In this document: positions 28,553 to 39,431 of the stretch, one piece after another
Position numbering within the stretch: position 1 is the stretch's first letter
How the letters are laid out: the number at the start of each line of letters is the position of its first letter
Notes under the pieces: generated by a model
Seen by the model: the letters and a program-made list of their open reading frames with translations, nothing else
Told to the model about the DNA's origin: nothing
Database searches by the model: none
Program-made: the position numbers and the translations under genes
Source of the DNA: Pseudomonas entomophila
Lineage (GTDB): Bacteria > Pseudomonadota > Gammaproteobacteria > Pseudomonadales > Pseudomonadaceae
Assembly (NCBI RefSeq): GCF_023277925.1
Contig: NZ_CP063832.1
Span: 2,868,001-2,932,000 of the forward strand
Length of the DNA stretch: 64,000 nt
Direction: 5' to 3'

Positions 28553-29143
28553 ATGTTCAAGATCGTCCATCTGGTGACGGGCGTGGCTGCCTTGCTGCTA
28601 TCGCTCATACCCAGCCTCAGAACCGATGCGACACCCTTCCTGCAACAACCTGAAGCCGTGTACCTGGCACTGCTCGGCCTGCTCAACCTGATCCTCGCCC
28701 CGGCACTGCCGCTGTACTACAAAGGCATGCGCCAGCAGCTGCAACTGGCTGCCAGTCTCATGCTGGTGCTGGCGGTTGTCCTGCAGACCATCACCCTGCT
28801 GGCCCGCCCGGAGCTTGGCAATTTGGCGGCACTGGCCTGCGCTATGCTCGCCACTGCCCTGCATCTGGCTGCCGGTTTCGCCCGCGGCACGCGCAAGGCT
28901 CGCAGCCAGGGCACTGCGCTGGAGGCCGGCAAGCGTGATACCGGCACCGTGAAATGGTTCAACACGTCGAAAGGCTTTGGATTCATCTCCCGCGACTCCG
29001 GCGATGACATCTTCGTGCACTTTCGCGCCATCCGCGGCGAGGGCCACCGCGTGCTGGTCGAAGGCCAGCGCGTGGAGTTCTCGGTGATGCACCGCGACAA
29101 GGGCCTGCAGGCCGAAGACGTGGTCGCGGTCTCGCGCCGCTGA
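28553..29143 (+). CDS. Membrane-anchored cold-shock-domain protein
   Basis: A 196-residue protein. The first about 115 residues contain four hydrophobic segments ([76 protein letters not shown]). The C-terminal 70 residues are a full cold-shock domain with [15 protein letters not shown] (RNP1) and [10 protein letters not shown] (RNP2). The domain binds single-stranded nucleic acid; here it would sit on the cytoplasmic face of the inner membrane. The ATG at 28553 starts the first helix; the frame is open to 28334 but that part has no family pattern. The arrangement is recurrent in Pseudomonas by memory, with no known role. Confidence 0.85.
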   Translation: MFKIVHLVTGVAALLLSLIPSLRTDATPFLQQPEAVYLALLGLLNLILAPALPLYYKGMRQQLQLAASLMLVLAVVLQTITLLARPELGNLAALACAMLATALHLAAGFARGTRKARSQGTALEAGKRDTGTVKWFNTSKGFGFISRDSGDDIFVHFRAIRGEGHRVLVEGQRVEFSVMHRDKGLQAEDVVAVSRR

Positions 29144-29162
29144 CCACGCAACTCCACCGCAC

Positions 29163-29369
29163 TCAGTAATGGGGCGGTGGAGGCTCCTCCCCGCCGTCGG
29201 CGTACTGGCCAACCATCTCTTCATGACGCCTGATCAGCTCGGCCACCTGCAACTGCAAGCGCTCGATCACCCGATTCTGCTCCACCACCTCGTCGTTCAA
29301 CGCCTGGATGGTGTCATCCTGGAACGCCTGACGGGTTTCCAGTTCGACGATGCGCATTTCCAGCGACAT
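29163..29369 (-). CDS. slyX: SlyX-like coiled-coil protein
   Basis: A 68-residue protein that is almost wholly a heptad coiled coil ([20 protein letters not shown] and following) with a Pro-rich end [10 protein letters not shown]. Both features are typical of SlyX, a small protein of unclear role. It begins 3 bp after the HIT gene ends and is convergent with the cold-shock gene. Confidence 0.93.
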   Translation of the reverse strand: MSLEMRIVELETRQAFQDDTIQALNDEVVEQNRVIERLQLQVAELIRRHEEMVGQYADGGEEPPPPHY

Positions 29370-29372
29370 GCC

Positions 29373-29792
29373 TCAGATCTCCTTGAAACTATCGCCAAGC
29401 AGCGCACTCATCCGCTGACGAATGCCCTCCACCTGTTCCGGCGCGTAGCCGACTGCCGGCACCTTGCCCCACACAGGCGCGGGCCAGGCGGCATCTCCAT
29501 GGCGCCGAACGATGACATGCATGTGCAGTTGGCTGACCACGTTACCCAGCGTCGCGATGTTCATTTTGTCGGCGCCAAACGCGTCTTTCAGGGCCTCGGC
29601 CAGAGCAGTGGTCTCTTCCCACAGCTGGCGCTGGTCAGCCTCGTCGAGCTCGAACAGCTCGCTGACATCGGCGCGGCGCGGCACGAGGATGAACCAGGGG
29701 TAATTGGCATCCTTGCTCAGCAGCAGGCGGCACAGCGGCAAATCGCCCAGCACCAGGGAATCCTGCTGCAGGCGCGAATCGAGGGTGAACAC
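29373..29792 (-). CDS. HIT-domain protein
   Basis: A 139-residue histidine-triad nucleotide-binding/hydrolase-like protein. The active-site stretch is SQLHMHVIVRRHGD, so the first two His of the HxHxHxx motif are present (the second being the nucleophile) while the third is Ile. NYPWFILVPRRADVSE is the usual strand before it. The start is a GTG at 29792 with a strong AAGGAGG six bases upstream. Pairs with slyX on the same strand. Substrate unknown. Confidence 0.9.
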   Translation of the reverse strand: MFTLDSRLQQDSLVLGDLPLCRLLLSKDANYPWFILVPRRADVSELFELDEADQRQLWEETTALAEALKDAFGADKMNIATLGNVVSQLHMHVIVRRHGDAAWPAPVWGKVPAVGYAPEQVEGIRQRMSALLGDSFKEI

Positions 29793-30567
29793 GGCAAACC
29801 TCCTTAACAAGGCGAATCGGCCCACAACAGCCGGTGGACACGGACGTGCAAGGATACCCTGCTTCCCCTCTCGCCACACAGAAGAACGCCAACGTGGCGC
29901 ATTCATGCACGATTCTGGAGCGCCCAGCACCAGGTCAACGCACGCCTGCGGTAACACTTCGCTACTTTTCGCACCAGAATGAAGCCGCCCTACCCACCAC
30001 CACCACACATTCGTCACATAAAACAGGCAGGATCAACAGTTGTCGGTAACACCTTGACTTTGAAGGCAGCTTCACCAGGCACCGGGGCACACTTCATCGC
30101 TACGCTGGCTGCCAGGGAAACCCCCGTGTTTGCGGAGGTTTCAACCCTGCCCGCAAGGCAAATGTGAAAATTTCATCAACCGTTCGTAATTTTGAGCACG
30201 CTTGTTGCATTCACTCGACGCCAAGTCGGCACGACACCTGCATTGCCGGTGTACGCGACAAATAACAACAGCGGGTTAGGAATTACCAGGGAGTTTCACA
30301 AGCCCTACTTTGTGCTTACACATTAATGACGGCTTGGAAACAGCGCTGGCGTTGTACGCCCCCTTAAACCGGGACGTGATTTGCGACAGGGACATAACCA
30401 TGAGCGACAAGGCCATAAAGTTACCGAAAGGTTGATTACAGCCATATCGCCAAGAATAGTCAGCGTGATATACATTTTCGCCGACATAACAAGAAAGAAC
30501 TGCCCCCCATAACTAGAACACCCGGGTGCAGCGGTACTCTTCCTAAAAACCAAAGGAGCAAATCACG
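29793..30567. promoter_or_regulatory. 775-bp divergent intergenic region upstream of the OprD porin
   Basis: No convincing gene was found. Visible elements: a hairpin GAAACC...GGTTTC around 30118-30143; a TTGACT hexamer near 30055; and two A-rich AANAANAA motifs, AATAACAA at about 30264-30271 and AACAAGAA at 30488-30495, which match the Hfq/Crc catabolite-repression target pattern. An AAAGGAG ribosome site sits about 10 bp before the porin ATG. A long leader RNA or an unlisted small RNA could be encoded here. Confidence 0.45.
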
Positions 30568-31872
30568 ATGCGCGTGATGAAGTGGAGCATGATCGCCCTG
30601 GCCGTAGCGGCAGGGACCTCGCAGTTGGCTGTCGCCTCTTCGCAGGATGAATCCAAGGGCTTCGTCGAAGACAGCAAGCTGAACGTCAAGATGCGTAACC
30701 TGTACTTCAGCCGTGACTACCGGAATACCGAGTCCGCCGCCAACAAGGCAAACGGCCTGCACCACGACCAGCGCGAATGGGGCCAAGGCTTCATCGGCAC
30801 CTTCGAGTCGGGCTTCACCCAAGGCACCGTCGGTGTGGGCGTGGACGCCATCGGCCTGCTCGGCCTCAAGCTCGACAGCGGCCGTGGCTACGCGCGTACC
30901 GGCCTGTTCCCTACCGGTAGCGACCAGCGCTCCCAGGACGACTACTCGAAGGGCGGTGCAGCAGTCAAATTCCGCATCTCCGACACCGTTCTGAAGGTCG
31001 GCGACCAGTTCACCGCACTGCCAGTATTCGCCACCGACGACAGCCGCCTGCTGCCTGAGACCACTCAGGGCGCCCTGATCACCAGCAATGAGATCAAAGG
31101 CCTGACCCTGCACGCCGGTCGCTTCACCAGCATGACCGCGCAAAACCAGACCTACAAGGACAGTATCAGTGACGGAGCAGGCCGCCGCGGCCTGAAAGAA
31201 GCTGATGTACTGGGTGGTTCCTACACCATCACCGATGGCCTGTCGACCAGCCTCTACTACTCCAAGGTCGAAGACTACTGGCGCAAATATTACGCCAACG
31301 TCAACTGGGCACTGCCAATCTCCGACAAGCAAGGCCTGGTGTTCGACTTCAACATCTATGACACCAAGAGCGAAGGCGCCGACCTTTATCGCGCTGCCGC
31401 CGATGGCGACAAGATCGACAACCGCGCCTACAGCTTCTCCGGCGCCTACAACATCGGCGCCCACACCTTCACCCTGGCCTACCAGAAGGTCACCGGTGAT
31501 GGTGAGTACGCCTACGGCGTCGACGGTGGTGGCACCATCTTCCTGGCCAACTCGGTCGCCCGTTCCGACTTCAACGCCGAAGGCGAGAAGTCCTGGCAGG
31601 CTCGCTACGACCTGAACTTCGCCGAGTTCGGCGTGCCAGGCCTGACCTTCATGACCCGCTATGTCCGCGGCACCGGCGCCCACACCGCCGACACCAACGA
31701 CGGCAAGGAATGGGAACGCGACGTAGACATCAAGTACGTCCTGCAGGAAGGCCCTGCGAAAGACCTGAGCTTCCGTGTCCGCCAGGCCACCTACCGCTCC
31801 TCCGACGCCGTGTACTCCAACTCCCTGGACGAACTGCGCCTGATCGTCGAGTACCCGCTGAGCATCCTGTAA
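30568..31872 (+). CDS. OprD-family outer membrane porin
   Basis: A 434-residue protein with a signal peptide (about residues 1-23) and then a beta-barrel of alternating aromatic/polar strands. FVEDSKLNVKMRNLYFSRDYR and DQREWGQGFIGTFESGFTQGTVGVG are the usual OprD start; the C terminus LRLIVEYPLSIL ends as expected for barrel insertion. OprD channels take up basic amino acids, small peptides or organic acids through a charged ladder. The specific substrate cannot be assigned. Preceded by a very long leader region and followed by a strong terminator. Confidence 0.93.
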   Translation: MRVMKWSMIALAVAAGTSQLAVASSQDESKGFVEDSKLNVKMRNLYFSRDYRNTESAANKANGLHHDQREWGQGFIGTFESGFTQGTVGVGVDAIGLLGLKLDSGRGYARTGLFPTGSDQRSQDDYSKGGAAVKFRISDTVLKVGDQFTALPVFATDDSRLLPETTQGALITSNEIKGLTLHAGRFTSMTAQNQTYKDSISDGAGRRGLKEADVLGGSYTITDGLSTSLYYSKVEDYWRKYYANVNWALPISDKQGLVFDFNIYDTKSEGADLYRAAADGDKIDNRAYSFSGAYNIGAHTFTLAYQKVTGDGEYAYGVDGGGTIFLANSVARSDFNAEGEKSWQARYDLNFAEFGVPGLTFMTRYVRGTGAHTADTNDGKEWERDVDIKYVLQEGPAKDLSFRVRQATYRSSDAVYSNSLDELRLIVEYPLSIL

Positions 31873-31903
31873 GCCCTTGCTTGCATCGCTTTGCGTATGA
31901 AGA

Positions 31904-31930
31904 AGCCCGGCGATTGCCGGGCTTTTTCTT
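31904..31930 (+). terminator. Intrinsic terminator after the OprD porin
   Basis: AGCCCGGC / GCCGGGCT stem with a GATT loop followed by TTTTTCTT. Confidence 0.9.
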
Positions 31931-32029
31931 GGCTGACAGAACCGCACGACTGCTGCATTCTGTACGCTTTCGTTTCGCCCCCGTACAATGCGGGGTCATT
32001 TCACATTCAGGCAATCGACACGGCTCACC

Positions 32030-33745
<1,716 letters not shown>

Positions 33746-33766
33746 TCAACCGTTGCGCGAGTGAAC

Positions 33767-34720
33767 ATGTCCAAGCGAAGTACCTATACCCTGGGGGGTG
33801 CCGCACTATGCGGCGCCCTGCTCCTCGGCGGCTGCGCCAACCAGATGTCCCAGCGCAGCGACCACGAGGAGCGTGTCGAGCGCAAACTGCTCGAACACAG
33901 CCTGCAAATCGATGTCGGTGAGCCCAAGGTGATGGAGCTTCCGCAGCGGCGTGTGCGCATTCACGAACAGAAGCGCTTCGAGGTCACCGAGTTCGAGGTG
34001 ACCCGCCGTTACGACCGCTACACGCCCTACCAGCCCTGGCGGGAGATCTACGAAATCCCGCTGGGTGCGGTGGCCGTGGTTGCCGGCATCGGTGCCAACG
34101 TGGTCAATGTGTTTGCCCTGGGTAACCTGCCGGACAGCGTCACCCATGACTGGCTGAGCTATGGCGTGGCCGGGATCAACCCGTTCATGAACGCGCCCTC
34201 CAACGGTCGTGCCCAACAGAACCTGGCTGGCATCAGCGAAGTCGAGAAGGGCAAGCACGAGGAACTGGTCAACCTGCCCTGGAGCGAGCGCCTGGTCGAA
34301 GTGAAGGCCGGCAAGCTGAGCCATGAGCTGACTACCGACAGGAACGGCGTACTGCGCCTGAACCTGCTGGACAGCCCATTCTCCGAGCAGAACCTCAACC
34401 ATATCGGCACCCTGCATCTACAGGTGGTCGACGAGGACAATGGCGTGCGTGGCGATGCCAGCCTGCTGGTCAGTGGCACCCTGCGCAACAAGCTGCTCGA
34501 AGCCCACGACCTGATCTTCGACGACCTGGAGGACGACGATGTCGGCCAATGGGTTCATCGGGTCAAACGCCTGTCGGAGCTGGGCCTGGAGGAAGAGGCC
34601 AGCGAACTGGAGCAGAGCCTGATCGAGCTGACCCGCAACGATCCGGAACTGCAACAAGAGTTCGTGCAATCCCTGACCAAGGCGACCGGGAGATTGGTTG
34701 CCGACCCAGGCGCGCAATAA
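33767..34720 (+). CDS. Lipoprotein of unknown function
   Basis: A 317-residue protein. The signal peptide ends in a lipobox LLGGC with the acylated Cys at residue 23. A PYQPWREIYEIPLGAVAVVAGIGANVVNVF segment near residue 90 is hydrophobic and may touch a membrane. The C-terminal part is acidic and helical (LEEEASELEQSLIELTRNDP). No known domain is recognised. It follows proS by 21 bp and could be co-transcribed; a two-way terminator lies behind it. A GTG at 33761 is an alternative start. Confidence 0.8.
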   Translation: MSKRSTYTLGGAALCGALLLGGCANQMSQRSDHEERVERKLLEHSLQIDVGEPKVMELPQRRVRIHEQKRFEVTEFEVTRRYDRYTPYQPWREIYEIPLGAVAVVAGIGANVVNVFALGNLPDSVTHDWLSYGVAGINPFMNAPSNGRAQQNLAGISEVEKGKHEELVNLPWSERLVEVKAGKLSHELTTDRNGVLRLNLLDSPFSEQNLNHIGTLHLQVVDEDNGVRGDASLLVSGTLRNKLLEAHDLIFDDLEDDDVGQWVHRVKRLSELGLEEEASELEQSLIELTRNDPELQQEFVQSLTKATGRLVADPGAQ

Positions 34721-34727
34721 CACGAGA

Positions 34728-34748
34728 AGGGGCTGCCTTGCAGCCCCT
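34728..34748. terminator. Bidirectional terminator between lipoprotein gene and dinB
   Basis: AGGGGCTGC / GCAGCCCCT stem with a CTT loop, between convergent stop codons. Confidence 0.75.
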
Positions 34749-34751
34749 CTT

Positions 34752-35816
34752 CTATATATCCCCGAACAACTCCAGTTGCTCATGCGCCCCACGCAGATCA
34801 CGCAACCTCACCCCTACTCCCAACAACCGCACCGGCTTGCCACCACGGGCGAATGCCTGGCTGAGCAACTGCCGATAACTCTCCAGATCCCTCCCCGCCC
34901 CCGCCTGCTCCATCGTGGTCTGGCTGAAATCATGAAATTTGACCTTGACGAAGGGCTTGTCGGGCCGATAACTGCTGTCCATCCGCGCAATGCGTTCATT
35001 CAGGCTGGAAAGCAGGTCTGGCAGCTTCTCAAGGCAACTGTTCAGGTCAGGCAGGTCATGGTCATAGGTGTTCTCGACACTGACCGACTGCCGCCGACTG
35101 TCGTTTTGCACCGCACGCTCGTCAATCCCTCGCGCCAGCCCCCACAGCCGCTCGCCGAAACTGCCGAACTCGCGAACCAGCGCCAGCCTCGGCCAGTCGC
35201 GCAGCGACAAGCAGGTGTCGATCCCCAGCCGTGCGAGCTTGTCTGCCGTCACCTTGCCGACCCCATGCAATCGTGCTACCGGTAATTGCGCAACGAACGC
35301 CTCGACCTGATCCGGGGTAATGACGAACAGGCCGTTGGGCTTGCGCCAGTCACTGGCGATCTTGGCCAGGAACTTGTTCGGCGCGACGCCAGCGGAAACG
35401 GTGATGTGCAGTTGCTGGGCCACCCGTCGGCGGATGTCTTCGGCAATGCGTGTGGCGCTGCCGGCGAACCACTCGCTGTCAGTGACATCCAGATAGGCTT
35501 CGTCCAACGACAAAGGCTCGATCAGATCGGTGTAGTCCCGGAAAATCGTGTGAATTTCCCGCGAGGCTTCGCGGTAGGCCTCGAATCGCGGCTTGACGAT
35601 CTCCAGGTCCGGGCACAGCTTCAAGGCATGTCCGGACGCCATCGCCGAGCGCACGCCATAGGCACGCGCCTCGTAATTGCAGGTGGCAATCACCCCGCGC
35701 TGCCCCGGCTGCCCGCCCACCGCCATCGGCCGACCGGCCAGACGCGGGTCGTCGCGCATTTCGATGGCGGCGTAAAAACAGTCACAGTCGATATGAATGA
35801 TCTTGCGCAGGGACAT
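34752..35816 (-). CDS. dinB: DNA polymerase IV
   Basis: A 354-residue Y-family translesion polymerase. Catalytic carboxylates lie in IIHIDCDCFYAAIE (about residues 5-18) and SLDEAYLDVT (about 102-111); helix-hairpin-helix thumb (LHGVGKVTADKLARLGI) and little-finger domain complete it. A C-terminal clamp-binding peptide QLELFGD ends the protein. The start at 35816 (MSLRKIIHID) is the family start. No clear LexA box was found just upstream. Confidence 0.96.
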   Translation of the reverse strand: MSLRKIIHIDCDCFYAAIEMRDDPRLAGRPMAVGGQPGQRGVIATCNYEARAYGVRSAMASGHALKLCPDLEIVKPRFEAYREASREIHTIFRDYTDLIEPLSLDEAYLDVTDSEWFAGSATRIAEDIRRRVAQQLHITVSAGVAPNKFLAKIASDWRKPNGLFVITPDQVEAFVAQLPVARLHGVGKVTADKLARLGIDTCLSLRDWPRLALVREFGSFGERLWGLARGIDERAVQNDSRRQSVSVENTYDHDLPDLNSCLEKLPDLLSSLNERIARMDSSYRPDKPFVKVKFHDFSQTTMEQAGAGRDLESYRQLLSQAFARGGKPVRLLGVGVRLRDLRGAHEQLELFGDI

Positions 35817-35980
35817 GGACGACGGCCAGTACTGTAAATTCATACAGATGTTACCCTAGCCGCCACCCCACGAGACACCCCGCAAACGACAATCGGCCTG
35901 AAAGGCCCGCCCAGGCTGGCCCGCAGGCCGATTCGAAGCGCTAAGGGTTTGAACGAAAAAGGGTTTTCTGAAATTAACGC

Positions 35981-36008
35981 TTGACACAGGGAAACAAATC
36001 CGTAGAAT
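35981..36008 (+). promoter_or_regulatory. Promoter of first initiator tRNA
   Basis: TTGACA, a 16-bp spacer and TAGAAT, 13 bp before the tRNA 5' end. Confidence 0.8.
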
Positions 36009-36021
36009 TCGATCTCACAGG

Positions 36022-36098
<77 letters not shown>

Positions 36099-36108
36099 GA
36101 TTCAAGAA

Positions 36109-36138
36109 AAGGCCACTGTTTCGACAGTGGCCTTTTTT
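36109..36138 (+). terminator. Terminator of first initiator tRNA
   Basis: AAGGCCACTGT / ACAGTGGCCTT with a TTCG tetraloop and a T-run. Confidence 0.92.
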
Positions 36139-36190
36139 ATTGCCTCTCGAAAGCTTTTCGAAAAAATCACGCCAAATCAAAGATTAACGT

Positions 36191-36218
36191 TTGACATCCC
36201 ATCGAAAGCCCGTAGAAT
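36191..36218 (+). promoter_or_regulatory. Promoter of second initiator tRNA
   Basis: TTGACA, 16 bp, TAGAAT, in a unit almost identical to the third. Confidence 0.8.
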
Positions 36219-36230
36219 GCGCACCTCTGA

Positions 36231-36307
<77 letters not shown>

Positions 36308-36316
36308 GATTCAAGA

Positions 36317-36347
36317 AAGGCCACTGTTTCGACAGTGGCCTTTTTTT
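36317..36347 (+). terminator. Terminator of second initiator tRNA
   Basis: Same AAGGCCACTGT / ACAGTGGCCTT hairpin with TTCG loop and T-run as after copy 1. Confidence 0.92.
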
Positions 36348-36398
36348 ATGCCTCTCGAAAGCTTTTCGAAAAAACCACGCTAAATCAAAGATTAACGT

Positions 36399-36426
36399 TT
36401 GACATCCCATCGAAAGCCCGTAGAAT
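36399..36426 (+). promoter_or_regulatory. Promoter of third initiator tRNA
   Basis: TTGACA, 16 bp, TAGAAT; tandem copy of the second promoter, 208 bp downstream. Confidence 0.8.
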
Positions 36427-36438
36427 GCACACCTCTGA

Positions 36439-36515
<77 letters not shown>

Positions 36516-36525
36516 TATTCGTCAG

Positions 36526-36563
36526 AACAAGCCCCGCCTATCGAAAGATAGCGCGGGGCTTGT
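36526..36563 (+). terminator. Terminator of third initiator tRNA
   Basis: ACAAGCCCCGC...GCGGGGCTTGT stem, unlike the hairpins of copies 1 and 2. Confidence 0.8.
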
Positions 36564-36788
36564 TGCATCTGCCCTACCCTCTTTTCCTCGCGCTGCGCAG
36601 GCGCTATCTTCGCCAGCCCCAGCTCGCATGGCATTACGCCACCTTCCGCGCAGCTGAATGAACTATCTTTAACTATCCTGAAACAGATTAACGACACGGC
36701 CCGGAGTAATATCTGGACACGTTTTCCAAAGGGACTTTCACTTGGCCGTACCTTGCCCGCACCTCGCGCTGACCGCACGGGGTAATCC

Positions 36789-39431
36789 ATGACCGCCCCC
36801 ACTCCCGACACCCAGGCACCGCTGACTGCGGCCTTGCCGACGGCCGCCCATCGCTTGCCCTGGCTGGAGCGCCTGAGCAAGTATCGCCAGCCACTCGGGC
36901 TGGCGGTGACCCTGCTGTTGTTCGCCATGGGCCTGATCGCCTGTCGTCACCTACTGAGCGAACTGGACATCTACGCGTTGCACGACGCCATGCTCAGCGT
37001 GCCGACTCACTCGCTGGCTGGGGCATTGTTAGCCACCCTGGTCGGCTTCGTGATTCTGCTGGGTTATGAATGGTCCGCCAGCCGCTACGCAGCCGTACAA
37101 CTACCGGCGCGCACGCTGGTCCTGGGTGGTTTCAGCGCGTTTGCCATCGGTAACGCCATCGGCCTGTCGATGCTCTCGGGCGGCTCGGTGCGCTACCGCT
37201 TGTACGCCCGCCAAGGGTTAGGCGCCGCAGAAGTCGCCCGCATGACTGTGTTCGCCAGCCTGTCGCTGGGTTGCGCCTTACCCCCCCTGGCCGCGCTGGC
37301 CACCCTGAGCGACCTGTCGGCGGCAGCTACTGCATTACGCTTGCCCGCACCGTTGCTCGGTGGGATCGCCGTGGCCGTCCTGGTCGTAACCACGGCCCTG
37401 GTCATTGGCCTGTATCGCCGTCGCCTGCCCGAACAACCCTTGGCGCACAGCCTGCTGGTGCAATTCGGTCGCCGTACGCTGCGTCTACCCAACGGTCGCC
37501 TCGCAGCATTGCAACTGCTGATCACGGCACTGGATGTTGCCGCCGCGGCCACCGTGCTTTACATGCTGCTACCGGAAGCACCGCCCTTTGGGGCCTTCGT
37601 GCTGGTCTACCTGCTCGCCCTCGCAGCCGGTGTACTCAGCCACGTACCGGGCGGCGTCGGGGTGTTCGAGGCGATCCTGCTGGCCGCCTTCGCCAACCAG
37701 TTGGGTGCCGCACCACTGGCTGCGGCGCTGTTGCTATACCGCCTGATCTACGTGGTCCTGCCGCTATTGGTAGCTTGCGTGCTGCTGCTGGCCAACGAAG
37801 CCCGCCGCCTGCTGTTCGCCCAGCAAGCGATCCGCGCCGCCTCCGGCCTGGCCGCCCCGGTACTGGCGATCCTGGTGTTTCTCTCCGGCGTGGTGCTGCT
37901 GTTCTCCGGTGCCACGCCAGAGATCGACAGCCGCCTGGAACACATGGGCTTCCTCATTCCACACCGCCTGATCGACGCCTCGCACTTCGGCGCCAGCCTG
38001 ATCGGCGTGCTTTGCCTGCTGCTCGCCCAAGGCCTGCGTCGGCGCCTGTCAGCCGCCTGGCTGCTGACCACTGTGTTGCTGCTGGTCGGCGCCGTGCTTT
38101 CGCTGCTGAAGGGCTTCGACTGGGAAGAAGCCTCACTGATGTGCTTCACCGCCGCCCTACTCGCGCTGTTCCGCCGCTCGTTCTACCGCCCAAGCCGCCT
38201 GCTGGAACTGCCCTTCTCGCCGGTGTACCTGGTGGCCAGCGCCTGCGTGGTCGGTGCTTCGGTATGGCTGCTGCTGTTCGCCTATCAGGACGTGCCTTAC
38301 ACCCACAAGCTGTGGTGGCAGTTCACGCTGGACGCCGATGCGCCTCGCGGCTTGCGCGCCGCCCTGGGCAGCGCCGTGCTGCTGGTGATCGTCTCGCTTA
38401 CCTGGCTGCTGCGCACCGCCCGACCGGTGATCCACCTGCCCAACGATGAAGAGCTGCAACGGGCCAACCGCGTTCTGCTGGCCTCCGATCAGCCCGACGG
38501 CGGCCTGGCCCTGACCGGCGACAAGGCGCTGCTGTTCCACCCCAGCGATAATGCCTTCCTCATGTACGCCCGCCGTGGCCGCAGCCTGGTTGCGCTGTAC
38601 GACCCTATCGGCCCGGCACAGGAGCGCGCCGAGATGATCTGGCAGTTCCGCGACCTGTGCGATCTGCATCACGCTCGCCCGGTGTTCTATCAAGTGCGTG
38701 CGGAGAACCTGCCGTTCTACATGGACATCGGCCTGACCGCGATCAAGCTGGGCGAAGAGGCCCGGGTCGACCTGCGCCGCTTCGATATCGACGCCAAGGG
38801 CAAGGAGATGAAAGACCTGCGCTACACCTGGAACCGGGGTGGGCGTGATGGCCTGAGCCTGGAGATCCACGAACCCGGCCATGCGCCGCTGGCGGAGCTC
38901 AAGGAAGTCTCCGATGCCTGGCTCAGCGGCAAGAACGTACGCGAGAAGGGCTTCTCCCTCGGCCGCTTCAGCCCCGAGTACCTGCAGCATTTCAGGATTG
39001 CGCTGATCCGTTTCCAGGGCCGCCCGGTGGCCTTCGCCAACTTGCTGGAAACCCACAGCAACGAGCTGGCCAGCCTGGACCTGATGCGCGCCCATCCGGA
39101 AGCGCCGAAGCTGACCATGGAATTCATGATGGTTGGCCTGATCCTTCACTACAAGAGCCATGACTATGGCCGTTTCAGCCTGGGGATGGTCCCTCTCTCC
39201 GGCTTGCAGCCGCGCCGCGGTGCACCCTTGACCCAGCGTCTGGGCTCGATGGTGTTCCAGCGCGGCGAGCAGCTCTACAACTTCCAGGGCCTGCGGCGCT
39301 TCAAGGACAAGTTCCAGCCGGACTGGGAACCCCGCTACATGGCAGTGCCGGCCGGGTTGGACCCGCTGGTGGCACTGGCCGATACCGCCGCCCTGATCGC
39401 AGGTGGCCTGACTGGATTGGTGAAACGTTGA
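36789..39431 (+). CDS. mprF: Bifunctional aminoacyl-phosphatidylglycerol synthase/flippase MprF
   Basis: An 880-residue inner-membrane protein. About 14 hydrophobic helices span residues 30-540 (flippase part, with LSMLSGGSVRYRLYARQGLGA and SHVPGGVGVFEAILLAAF). A soluble C-terminal GNAT-fold synthase domain (about 545-860) follows, with DKALLFHPSDNAFLMYARRGRS, YQVRAENLPFYMDIGL and GMVPLSGLQPRRGAPLTQRLG. It moves an amino acid from tRNA to phosphatidylglycerol (alanyl in P. aeruginosa, lysyl in others) and flips the lipid, lowering sensitivity to cationic peptides. It overlaps virJ by one base. Confidence 0.96.
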   Translation: MTAPTPDTQAPLTAALPTAAHRLPWLERLSKYRQPLGLAVTLLLFAMGLIACRHLLSELDIYALHDAMLSVPTHSLAGALLATLVGFVILLGYEWSASRYAAVQLPARTLVLGGFSAFAIGNAIGLSMLSGGSVRYRLYARQGLGAAEVARMTVFASLSLGCALPPLAALATLSDLSAAATALRLPAPLLGGIAVAVLVVTTALVIGLYRRRLPEQPLAHSLLVQFGRRTLRLPNGRLAALQLLITALDVAAAATVLYMLLPEAPPFGAFVLVYLLALAAGVLSHVPGGVGVFEAILLAAFANQLGAAPLAAALLLYRLIYVVLPLLVACVLLLANEARRLLFAQQAIRAASGLAAPVLAILVFLSGVVLLFSGATPEIDSRLEHMGFLIPHRLIDASHFGASLIGVLCLLLAQGLRRRLSAAWLLTTVLLLVGAVLSLLKGFDWEEASLMCFTAALLALFRRSFYRPSRLLELPFSPVYLVASACVVGASVWLLLFAYQDVPYTHKLWWQFTLDADAPRGLRAALGSAVLLVIVSLTWLLRTARPVIHLPNDEELQRANRVLLASDQPDGGLALTGDKALLFHPSDNAFLMYARRGRSLVALYDPIGPAQERAEMIWQFRDLCDLHHARPVFYQVRAENLPFYMDIGLTAIKLGEEARVDLRRFDIDAKGKEMKDLRYTWNRGGRDGLSLEIHEPGHAPLAELKEVSDAWLSGKNVREKGFSLGRFSPEYLQHFRIALIRFQGRPVAFANLLETHSNELASLDLMRAHPEAPKLTMEFMMVGLILHYKSHDYGRFSLGMVPLSGLQPRRGAPLTQRLGSMVFQRGEQLYNFQGLRRFKDKFQPDWEPRYMAVPAGLDPLVALADTAALIAGGLTGLVKR

